A stretch of DNA of 64,000 bases from Nipponacmea schrenckii (lineage: Eukaryota > Mollusca > Gastropoda > Lottiidae), in NCBI GenBank assembly GCA_030562195.1, contig JAUJPP010000007.1, positions 22,627,769 through 22,691,768 on the forward strand, given 5' to 3'. The translations under genes and the position numbers were made by a program. Of the stretch, positions 23,693-34,800 are shown in pieces. The notes under the pieces are model-generated. The model was not told the DNA's origin and did no database searches. It was given only the letters and a program-made list of their open reading frames with translations. Within the stretch, counting starts at the first letter, position 1. Each line of letters begins with the position of its first letter.

Positions 23693-24011
23693 TGGGAGCC
23701 GTAGTGCCTCAGTGGGTAAGACGCTTGCCCGCTAACCTGAGGGCCCCGGTTTCAATCCCGAGATTGAGGTCAAGGATTTTCCTTGTCAGTAATGCAGATC
23801 CGAGGGACTGACATGGGAAAAGCGTCTTGTCGTTCGGATGGGACAATAAACCGAGGGCCCGTGTGCTACAGGATGTGCACGTTAAAGGTCCCTCGACAGC
23901 AGGAAATCGAAAAAGAGCAGGCTAACACACTGCATGGCGTTGCCCGTCTTCATTAGCCCATAAGGTTCAGAAAAATAGGACGTAAAACTCCATTCATTTC
24001 ATTTAATTTCA
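23693..24011 (+). mobile_element. Complete tRNA-derived SINE with 14-bp target duplication
   Basis: A 319-bp element with pol III-type boxes: A-box-like TGCCTCAGTGGGTAAGACGC and B-box-like GGTTTCAATCC within a tRNA-like head. The central region (AATAAACCGAGGGCCCGTGT; GCACGTTAAAGGTCCC) resembles the deeply conserved 'Nin' central domain of molluscan SINEs as I recall it. The 3' tail is a run of ATTTCATT-like words. A perfect duplication TTTCAGTTCTTCAA flanks it at 23679-23692 and 24012-24025. Confidence 0.9.
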
Positions 24012-24025
24012 TTTCAGTTCTTCAA

Positions 24026-25150
24026 AACAGCAAATATAGCAGATATGTGGCACCCCAAATATGACACCACCAGGGTGGTGCAAATAAATGTTTCACCTGG
24101 TCAGTGATAACCATAGAGTTATGGTGAAATTCTATTATATCTCTGTGGGTTGAGATGGGCTGTTGAGATGGGCTGTGTTCGAAATTCTATCTTCTCCATA
24201 AAAACGCAGACAACATGCATACAAATGGGAAGTTAATATCTTGTATCAAATTGAATACAGACTTTCGTCTGTGTAGAATTTAATAGCTTGCTTTTTAGCA
24301 CATTTATTGCATTGGAGATGCATAGCTTTAATTTAAGAAGGCTTACAGTTTTAATTTGTGCCGTTGGCTATCCGCCTTTAGTTAAAAACGAAAGTTCCGA
24401 ATGAAAAAGTAAATAGTTCAGACCGTGTGGAATATTTCGATTACCACTACTCTTCTGACGATGAAAATATTCCCGCCATTTTATTGTTGCGATTGATGTT
24501 ATCACACAGAAATTTAGAATATTACAGTCAATGTTATATGAAGAGAGCAAATTTGTATTTGATTATTCAAATAAAATTATCAGGTACCAGTCTAGGCCTA
24601 ATGATTACGATATTATGTGTGTTTGTATCTCTTTTTTGATTGAGCCACAAGATTATGATGATAAAAGATTTTATAGAATAGAATAAAAAAAAGGTAGGCC
24701 CAACTGCTGGTCCGGCCTATATCATTTTACATAGACATAGTAAAAGAATTAATTGCCAGTGGCCCTGGGAGAAATGTGTGGCCCAGTTGAGTTCCCTCCA
24801 TAAATGTTTACAAGAAATATTAATGTCAGTGCTACTATTATAACTTATTGATTGACATGCTTGAAAATTTACATTGAATGATAATTACAAATGACAAGGG
24901 TTGCCTATTATTTTATGTGAATTTCACTAAGGTACAGTTTTAAAGTGTAGACATGTCTGCTAGATCTATCTTTTTCACTTCAAAAACTTGCATTTTTAGT
25001 ACCGGTATTAGAGGCCTACTGGTACAATACAAATTTTGAGGCAATAATCATCGTTTAGAATGCTTTTTTGACACCATAGGCTACACAAAAAAAAACTAAC
25101 GAAACAATAATTCTAATGAAGGTTAGTAGTTCCTTAAAATTTCATTGCAG
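24026..25150. other. 5' flank of gene B
   Basis: AT-rich. The acceptor TTTCATTGCAG at 25150 implies an upstream non-coding first exon and promoter somewhere here or further left; none could be located. Confidence 0.5.
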
Positions 25151-25173
25151 ACTAGGCCTAAGAATAAGACAAA

Positions 25174-25800
25174 ATGCCAAGACTAAAGAAAACATCACCT
25201 GCTGGTGGCTATCACAAAGTTATTTCAACAGGGAATGGTGAATTTGCTAATTACAACAAGGTTGTTCAGGCGTTTGGATCCACAGGAGTTGGAAGAGGTT
25301 TGCTGAGACATTCCATAAATGAACCTCAAGGCCCCAGAGAATATGAAAGAATGGAAAATATTCCAGAAAGACCACCACCTAAACCAAGATCAGATCCATT
25401 ACTAACAGAACTGAGTAACCTTAATGCTGATTCTGGTTCATCACTTCATGACTTTGACTCAGATGACAAATCAGACATATCCCATGTTGATAAACAGAGC
25501 AATACCAGAAGTTGGATTAACAGTGCTGCTTCTTTCATTCCCAGGTATAATAATCATGGTGCTAGTTTTAGGAATAAATATGGTCTGGATAATACGCAGT
25601 ACCATTTCCAAACTCGAAGCCAAGATATGATGTCAAGATTGGAATATCAGTTACATTTAAAGGAACGGCAACTTGCTTTTACAACCTCGATAGTTGAACA
25701 ACAAAATAGATTTCTATATGAGCAACTAGATGGATTTTTGACCATGCCACCAATGAGAAGATTTTATGGTGATGATATGGATACTAGAAGTAGACATAAG
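25174..25800 (+). CDS. Gene B exon 1 (first coding)
   Basis: ATG in ACAAAATGC context, 209 codons, donor CATAAG|GTACCG, phase 0 out. It begins MPRLKKTSPAGGYHKVISTG and contains a Pro-rich stretch (PERPPPKPRSDP) and a helical MSRLEYQLHLKERQLAF segment. The open frame runs four codons into the intron. Confidence 0.8.
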
Positions 25801-28800
25801 GTACCGTAAGCTTTAACCCAAACTATACTGGAATGAACAAGGTTGTCTTCTGACTGATTGCTTATCTTTGATATAAATTTTATTGTGGCTGCTATAGAAG
25901 CTACAATGTTCAGATGGATTTGGATGAATCTTGGTATAAACATTGGAATTGACAAGACAAGAGTCAAGTTCGAAATTGATGATTTTTGCAATGAATGTTT
26001 TTTGAGTAATAGCCAATGATTTAGTAAATTTCTATTGTGGTTGCAACAATAAGAAATTTCAATTTTCAAAGGATAATGATGATACTTGGTGTAAGTGTTG
26101 GAATTGATAAGACAGTAGTCAAGTTCAAATTTGACGATTTTCATAATGTATGTTTTTTTAGTTATTGTCCTTGACTAAAAATTGACTAAAATTGCATCAT
26201 AAATATTTTGTGGGTGCAAAAGCTACAATTTTTTATACGCCCACATTATAATGTGGACGTATATTGTCGTCACCCCTGTCCGTCGGTCCGTCCGTCCACA
26301 ATTGCTTGTGAACGCGATAGAGACTACAGTTTTTGTCGGATTTGAATGAAATTTGCTGTGATCATTTATATTGATGAGATCTCGGACAAGTTCGAAATTG
26401 GCGATTTTTCGACGATGGGTTTTTTGAGTTATTGTACTTGACTTAATAAAAACGCGTCAAAATTGGCTTGTGAACGCGATAGAGACTTCAGTTTTCATCA
26501 GATTTGAATGAAATTTGCTGTGATCATTTATATTGATGAGATCTCGGACAAGTTCGAAATTGGCGATTTTTCAACGAACGGTTTTTGTACTTGACTTAGT
26601 CAAAACGCGTCAAAATTAGCTTGTGAACGCAATAGAGACAACAGTTTTCAATGGATTTGAATGAGACTTGCTGTGATTATTTATATTGAAGAGATCTCAG
26701 ACAAGTTTGAAATTGGCAATTTTTCGATAAACAGTTTTTTGAGTTATTGCCCTTGACTTAGTCAAAACGACTTAAAATTTGCTTGTAAACACTATAAAGA
26801 CTACATTTTTCATTGGATTTGAATGAAACTTGCTATGATCATTTATATTGATGAGATCTTGGACAACTTCAAAATAGGCTATTTTTCGATTAATGGTTTT
26901 TATACGCCCACATGAAAATGTGGACGTATATTGCCATCACTCCTGTCGGTCCATCGGTCTGTACGTTAAAATTTACTTGTGAACGCAATAGAAGCTGTAG
27001 TTTTTATCCGATTTGAATGAAACTTGGTATGTGTATTCATCTTGATAATATCTCGGACAAGTTCGAAAATGGCACGATTCCAGATGTCGGTTAATGAGTT
27101 ATTGCACTTGATTAAATGAAATAATGTTAAAATTTACTTGTGTACGCAATAGAAGCTGTAGTTTTTATCCCATTTGAATGAAACTTGATATGTGTATTCA
27201 TTTTGATAATATCTCGGACAAGTTCGAAAATGGCACGATTCCAGATGTTGGTTTATGAGTTATGGCCCTTGATTAAATGAAAAATGTTAAAATTTACTTG
27301 TGTACGCAATAGAAGCTGTAGATTTCATCCGATTTGAATGAAACTTGGTATGTGTATTCATCTTGATAATATCTCGGACAAGTTCGAAAATGGCACGATT
27401 CCAGATGTCGTTTTATGAGTTATGGCCCTTGATTAATTGAAAAAACGTTAAAATGTACTTGTGTATGCAATAGAAGCTATAGTTTTCATCCAATATGAAT
27501 GAAACTTGGTATGTGTATTCATCTTGATAATATCTCGCCAGATGTCTGTTTATGGGTTATGGCCCTTGATTAAGTGAATAAACGTTAAAATTTACTTGTG
27601 TACGTAATAGAAGCTGTAGTTTTCATCCGATTGGAATGAAACTTGGTATGTGTATTCATCTTAATAACAACTCGGACAGTTTAAAAAATGGTGCGATTCC
27701 AGATGTCAGTTTATGAGTTATTGCCCTTGTTTAAATGAAAAAACATGGAATATTCTGTTTGCTGAAGTGGGCGTATGTTACCTTGCCTGGCAAGCTATCT
27801 TTGAGTTATTGCACTTGACTTAGTTAAACCCCGTCAAAATTGGCTTGTGAACGCTATAGAGATCACAATTTCCATTGGATTTGAATGAAATTTTGTGTCA
27901 TCATTTATATGGATGAGATCTTAAACAAGTTTGATAGTGATGATTTTTTGGTTAATGTTTTGATGAGTTATAGCACTTGTTTTGCGTCAAAACAACAGTT
28001 TTCATCTGATTTGAATGAAATTTGGTGTGATTATTGAAGTTGAGATCTTGGTCAAGTAAAAAATTGACGATTTTTTGATAACTGTTTTTGAGTTATTAGT
28101 CTTGACTTAGTCAAAACACTGCGAAATTGGCTTGTGATTGCGATAGACAATACAATTTTCGTGAAAATTAGCTAGTAAATACAATAGAGACTAGGTTTCA
28201 TCGGATTTGATTCAACTTTGGTGTGAACATTTATATTGATGAAAACTTGAATTAGACCTACCGGTAAATAATGTTTCTTAACAGAAAATATATTTTAAAG
28301 TGGGCGTATCTTGCTAGGCAATCACTTGTTAATAGATATGATGAAACTTGGTATGAATATCGAAATAGATAAGATGGTAGTCAAGTTTGAATTTGATGAT
28401 TTTCCATGAACTTTTTTGGAGTTTTTGCCTATGACTTAGAAAATTGCATCAAAATGATAATGTGGGTGCATAGAAACTGCAGGTTTCTTAGGATTTTGAT
28501 GAAATTTGGTGAGAGCAATGGCATTGAAAAAAATATTCAATGAATGTTTTTTGAGTTATTGCTCAATTTTATTATTCAAATTCAGTGCTGCCAGTGGGTG
28601 TATGTTACCTTTCCTGGCAAGCTATCTTTCATATAATTTAAGAATCTAACAAAGCCAGAAACTACTAAAAGGAAGCAAAAGAAAACTAAGATTGATTCTA
28701 CTGATAAGGTGAACAGGTGAGTACTCTGTTAATCATTTTATTAGCTTTTTGTGTCTTGTGTATGCCTACTTGTATGTAAATCTATATAGTTGAATATATG

Positions 28801-31800
28801 AACACATGGCAAATTTACATATTTAGTTACCGTATGTTTTTATACGCCCCCATGAATATGTGGACATGTATTGTCGTCTCCCCTGTCCGTTGGTCTGTCC
28901 ATCCGTCAAAATTTGTTTTAGACACTATAGAAGCTACAATTTTTATACGCCCACCTAAATATGTGGACATATATTGTCGTCGCTCCTGTTGTAGACACAA
29001 TGAGGTTCCTCGCTTAAACAAAGGCCGCCAGGTGGCAGCATGGAACAATGCGGTCCCTTCATCGCCTGCAGCTATTTTCATGTGATTCCAGAACCAGTTT
29101 TTGTTTACATTATTTAACTACGTAAATATGCCTTCATCATTGTGTTGTGTTCCTAAATGTTCTAACAGAGGGGGTCATTCATTCCTAAAGGATACAGAAA
29201 TGAGAAAGAAATGGGTAATAGCGATACGACGCGATCAGTGCAAGCCACAAAAGTACAGCATCGTATGTTCAAAACATTTTCTCGCAGACGATTATATCAA
29301 CGAAACAACTCACGGTAAGATGGAATAGATCTAGCCTACATATTTAGATAATCTTTAATAGAAATGCTTAGAAAATTTCTTAAATCTTTAAAAGGTGAAA
29401 AGAATGACGAGTTTTCTTCCACAACATTTTTTTTTTGCATGAGAGAAGCCAGCAGGATGGGGTGGGGCGATTTCCCTCGTCAGATTTCTATACGATTTTT
29501 ACCGGCATTGTGTAGGCCTAGGCTATAAATTGATAGATCTATCCAAATTGTCTTTACGATAATTTCCTGTAATTATAGTGATAAAACTTTACTTTATTGG
29601 GTCTTTTCATCCTAAACTTAGTTTTATTTTTCAAAACTTTCAGGAACTAAACCCCTTGTTCAAAGATTGAAAACTGGGAGCATCCCAAGCCTGTTTGAAT
29701 GGAGTAAACCAGTTGACATGACACATAAAATAAGGGCTGCTCAAAGATGTCGCAGGAAAAGCAGTACAGACTCACCTTCATTTTTCAACCTTAGTTTAGA
29801 TGACAATTTCAATGTTGGTTCAGAAATTGAGTGCATGGATGTGATAGAGGAAAATATAGTATTTTTAAATAATTCACTTGTCAGAACAATGAATAATGGT
29901 GTTCAAACCGACTCATATGCACCGTTTTCCATTGAGCGATTTAAACATAGTAATAGTAAGGTTTTAAACTATACAGGGTGTGATTCTTATGAAAAATTTC
30001 AATTGATATTACATAGTCTTGGACCTGCAGCACATGAACTAAATTATTTATATCTTGATGTCAGAAATGTGTCAGTGGAAAATCAGTTATTTTTGACATT
30101 GGTTAAATTAAGGTTACACTGGACAAATTTTGTACTAGCAGATATGATGGAAATCAGTGAGACAACAGTTTCTAACATATTTATAACATGGATAAATTTC
30201 ATGTACTACCAATGGAAGGATATAAATTGGTGGCCATCCAGAGACCTTGTTTCTTTTTTTTCTCCTTCTGACTTCAGATGAAAATTTCCAAATACAAGAA
30301 TCATTGTGGATGGAACGGAATTCCCTGTTAAAAAACCAAAGCCACCTGTTGCACAACAAGCCACATTTTCAACATGCAAGAATCGAAACACTGTTAAGGT
30401 CTTAGTTGGTGCTACACCAGGTGGCTTGATTTCATATGTATCTAACGCATTCGGAGGCTCTACCAGTGACAGACAGATTGCAGAACGTAGTCCTCTCATG
30501 AAAAATTGTGACCCAGGAGACTCCATAATGGCTGATAAAGGCTTCAATGTCCAGGACATTTTTGCACCCTATGACATTTCCATCAACATCCCTTCCTTTT
30601 TTTCCAAGAAAAATAGACTTGATGGAAAAACTGTTCAAAAAGACAGAGTGATTTCAAGTAAGAGGGTTCATATTGAACGTTTGATAGGTTTGGTAAAAAC
30701 ATTTAAAATTTTGAGAGAACCATTTATTGTCAGTGAGACCAATCTGGATTTCAGAAATAAAGTTATCATCTCTATTTATCTTAATAATTTTGAAATCTTT
30801 GAATGTAAATATACAAAAATAACAACACTGACGTTGAGTACAAAGTAACTGTCCTTGTACTTGGTAGAAGTAATCATGATTTACATTCAAAATAAACTCA
30901 TTGTTCTCATCCAGCCTCAAATATGGAACAGATATTTGATTGATTTCACTGTCTCTCGCAGCATACGGACATTTCACCTCTAAAGTACAATCATCACCAA
31001 TCAACCCATCAGGACTGGAGGCTAAAAAAGGATAATCTAAGCATACTACTGTACCACACAATGTAGTATTATACCCTGTAATATCCTTGAACTTTTTCAC
31101 AGCTACTTGTTCATATTTTCGCCCATGTTTTAAAGGAGCTGCATTTATATCTGAAAAAACTAAGTGACAAGGCATACAATTTTTCATTAGTTCTGGTAGT
31201 CAACTTACGAATCCTTCCAAATCAGATGAATTCATCCTCAAACATCTCATTTCCATCCAATCTTTTGATGCACTTTGTTGCACTGTCCTCTCTGAGATGT
31301 TTCTTTGCTCATCTTTCGTTATTTGAGAAAGCCCCAATCTTTCCAAAAAGGCTTCCTCTGGAGATTTTTCCATATAATCATGATCATGACATAAGGCAGG
31401 AATATTCGCAGGCGGGAACAAATTGGAAACAGGCAAGCAACCAACATTCTTATAATTCAAAATGACATTACGGAAATGATGCTCATTCTGAACTATGTCT
31501 TGAAATGAAGCAGGACGTGGTCAAAATTGAGCAACAATTCCTCATCTTTCATTTTATTATAAACTAATTTCAAATTCTTAGCTTTGATGGGTGAACCCTG
31601 GTGACGCTTAGCTTGATGGAAAGATTGTAGTTGTTGGGTGCAGGTGTACTCTATTAATATTTCTGAATTATTACAGAAAACATGAAGTGCATTTAGCAAA
31701 GCAATCACATGTTTACAATGTGCTTCGGGTCCCATACCTGCACCACAATCACATTGACATTCCTGCACACAACCATGAATGTCCAATGAGATATCCAGGT

Positions 31801-34800
31801 GGTATTTTACTGAATTCCTCATCTCAGCTCTGCATTGACTTTTAAAAAATGTTAGACCATCTTCCTGTACTGTTTTGATGAAACACAAAAAGCGCTCTCT
31901 GGCAAGGTTTACACTTTCTTTTTCAACTTTCTTCTGCAGTGGCTCCAAGTAGGAATTGATTTTTTCCATGTTTATATGAGGGATGGTCATATGCTCATGT
32001 ATATCTTTGTAACTTGATTCCATGGGCACAGACATATTAAACTCAACCATGTTGTCTTCTATCTTCTTACCAAAGTTGAAGTTTCTTTCATAAGATTGGA
32101 GCCTGAAAAATAATGAATGATATTGGTATAAAGAAGGCAGTTAAAAAGGTTAAAAAAAACTGTAGGCCTATTCACAAACAAATAAGTCCTCAATTATAGT
32201 ATATTGTTATATTATTATATATACAATAAGTATATTATCATGTGAATATTTAAAAAAAAAAGTCTATCTAATCCCTACTCTTGAAATAGAAAAGAAATAA
32301 ATAAACAACAGTTAGTCATAATAATAAACGGATCCAAAACTAACCAAATAAGTTTGGTTTGAATCAAAGTCAGTAAAAAACGACAATAAATCAAAATCGC
32401 AAATAAAAAATCGTCAGGAATTATCTATATTAAGATGATATGTTAAAGGATATGTGAAAAGAAATATGAAAATCGTTGAATTTGATCAAAAGCATTTATT
32501 TTTAAAAGTAAACTTACATATCTATCAATTCCAACAAATTTTTTTTTTTCAAAAAACGTTTAGAGTAGAAAAAAAGGCTTTCAAAGTAGGCTTCTTTAGC
32601 ATGAGTCGAACGTTAATGAGCTAGGCGATCACGTGACCGCATGACGTCAGAGATGCCCAACTAAAATAAAAACAAATGGAGAACTAAGCCTAGCTAATAT
32701 TATTATAACCTTCGGGAGTTTAGCGCTTTAATTTCTGATCATATGTGGGCAATGGAGGATTTATCAGCTGGTATAGAGTCATTAGAAATTAAGCCATATC
32801 AATTCGAACCATTAAAACGCTCCATATCTGACGAAACTGCCAAGCTTTCAGACTCCCCCCAGTCGGATTCTTCCGATCCATCAGAACTTGACACAGATAC
32901 GGAAGAAGAGGATGATCCCCGTCTTGGAAATACGACATGGTAGGCAAAAACTTTTCACAAACTCTTTTAAATTGGCTCTCAACAATAAAATTGATCGGAA
33001 GAGGCCTTTGCTGATTCAAATTCGTAGTAGGCCTATAGGTTCTTTTTTTTTATCTTCATTACGACAGTTGCCGTTCAGTGCAGTGGCTAAAAACCACGTC
33101 GTGGTAAATATAATTAGGCTAGGCCTTGTTGCGATTTTCATAAAATTTTGAAGTTAGAAGAGTACAGTCGGCATTTTCATGGGTTGATTTTGATCTTGAA
33201 TATTTGTAAAGAGCCTTCAGAAGTACCAGAAATGTAGGCCTACGTAAATTGCATCAGGCATATTCGAAATTTCTCCTTTGGCTTTACTGCCTTTAGGATA
33301 ATTTGAATAGGCCTACTAGGCTACCGTTTTCACACCTAGCTGGCACTTTTAAAATCAAATCATTGTAATATTGCAGTGGAAATCTCGACTAGGCTTATAT
33401 AGCGGGATAATTGCTTTCGTTTGCAATCTGCGTGTGTGTGCTGTTGTGTGCTAATATAAAATGTTACCACGCTGTGGAAAAGAGCCACTGCCACAAATAA
33501 ATGGCGTTACATAATTTGTTCTAAAATGGGGAACTCGCCACTAAAGTCTTTAAAAGATCTTATTCACATCCCACAATTTTGTTTCGGGACATGTTATACA
33601 TTATTTAAAGAGGCATAAGTGAATAATTTTCTGGAGAAACTGTAATTTAGAGCCGAATTTATCATTATGGACGTAGGCCTTTTTCTCACTGATAGGCCGA
33701 GGAGGGTCTAGTGTTGCAGTGTAGTGATCAAAACGAAATTCAGAAAAATGGAAACGATGGATCGTTTAGATTAGCTTAGGCCGAATATAATTGAATTATG
33801 TTTCTTTTTTCCCCTAGGTGTTCATGTGGCATGTGGCATCGTCTGCAAAATGATCGGAACACAGCCTGGAATATTTAGTGGGGGAAAAATTCTTCCGCTT
33901 CAGTTTGACAATCCAAGTTTTCACAAGATGTTCATCTTTAGGAAAGCGGAACATATGAACACCAGAGCCCTTTCCTCCGCGATTATTACAGCCATAGGCC
34001 ACACACTGCGGCATAACGTCAATGTAAACAATATGGCGGGTGAATTAGATTGGGCATCTCTGACGTCATTTACAAAAGGTCACGGAAACGACCTTTCATT
34101 TTTGCATATTTCAGACCTGTGTTTTTAAAAGGATTTTTAGCTATTTTAGAATTATTTCTAATTTTTTTTATTGGTTGCAATCGATAGATGAATGATTTTA
34201 CTTTTCAAATAGGTGGTTTCAAGCCTTTTTTGAAAATCTCTTCACATATCCTTTAACATAATACAACAACAATATTATTAATTTTATTTATTGTTTTTTG
34301 TTACCGATTTCAACCCTTCCTTTGTCTGGCAAAATTCATTATTTTAGGTCATGCTCTCTATCACAAAACTTTTATTTACTAACCTTTCAATCAAGTCTTT
34401 TTTTCTACCAGTCATTTTTGCACCTCTTTTCTTCAATTCTCTCCTTAATTCAGCATTCGTCATGCTTCCAAATCGCGTATTTTCAGTAAAGGCTTCCATT
34501 ATTCTTGCTAGCATCGATGATAACAAAGCAAATGGCGATTTGTTTACAATCGAGAGGGACCGCATTAGAACTGGCGCCACCTACATATTGTCTCCCCTTA
34601 GCTCTATCGAGGACGCCCATAGAACCTACAATTTTTAATTGATTTGAAAAGAACATGTGTGAGCATTAGAATTGATAAGACGGTCAAGTTCGATTTTGAC
34701 GATTTTTCGAGAAACTATTCTCGAATTATTGCCCTTGACCTGCATCAAAATTTTCTTGTGGGTGCAATTAAAGCTTCAATTTTCAATGGATTCTAATAAA

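Larger units (their letters stand above)
32447..34252. mobile_element. Nested TTAA-flanked THAP transposon derivative (Kolobok-like), 1,806 bp
   Basis: TTAA at 32443-32446 and 34253-34256 flank inverted ends AGGATATGTGAA / TTCACATATCCT. An inner 19-bp perfect inverted match (ATGACGTCAGAGATGCCCA at 32641, inverted at 34051-34069) marks the subterminal region. It contains the start of a P2X7-C-like gene (plus) and a THAP exon (minus) facing each other. The TTAA target and THAP domain point to the Kolobok superfamily; no complete transposase is left. Confidence 0.75.
30654..34499 (-). pseudogene. SAP-SWIM-YqaJ nuclease gene of the transposon (broken)
   Basis: Exon 1 (34499-34384) starts MEAFTENTRFGSMTNAELRR and carries a SAP DNA-binding motif (ELRRELKKRGAKMTGRKKDL). 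The donor GAAAG|GTTAGT joins in phase 2 to acceptor ATTTTTCAG at 32102. Exon 2 holds a SWIM zinc finger (CQCDCGAGMGPEAHCKH, about 31750) and a YqaJ-type nuclease domain (SSPDGLIGDDCTLEVKCPYA; FYQVQGQLLCTQ). Two lesions are seen: a frame change near 31518 (one base apparently missing) and an in-frame TGA at about 31200-31202. YqaJ proteins are PD-(D/E)XK-type exonucleases; here Asp-x(n)-Glu-Val-Lys is intact. The nested TTAA element lies in its intron. Confidence 0.85.
29002..34618 (+). mobile_element. ISL2EU/IS4EU-like DNA transposon, 5,617 bp
   Basis: Boundaries come from the interrupted repeat: AT at 29000-29001 and AT at 34619-34620 are the 2-bp target duplication. The ends are imperfect inverted repeats: GAGGTTCCTCG at left pairs with GGGCGTCCTCG (reverse complement of the right end), and further in AGGTGGCAGC and AATGCGGTCCCT (left) match AGGTGGCGCC and AATGCGGTCCCT (right). 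It encodes a THAP-DDE transposase (plus) and a SAP-SWIM-YqaJ nuclease (minus), the two-gene content known for ISL2EU elements. A second transposon is nested at 32447-34252. It lies in gene B intron 2. Confidence 0.9.

Noticed and set aside
23696..23770. tRNA gene
   Set aside because: A- and B-box-like sequences are present, but they form the head of a 319-bp SINE with target duplication, and the cloverleaf is degenerate.
30135..30638. Minus-strand open frames under the transposase
   Set aside because: Antisense shadows of the DDE domain; they do not join the YqaJ gene in phase.
32743..32939. P2X receptor channel gene
   Set aside because: Only the P2X7-C-like soluble module start is present; no channel domain, and it lies inside a transposon.
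33826..34128. Plus-strand open frame of 100 codons
   Set aside because: Antisense to the THAP exon of the nested element.
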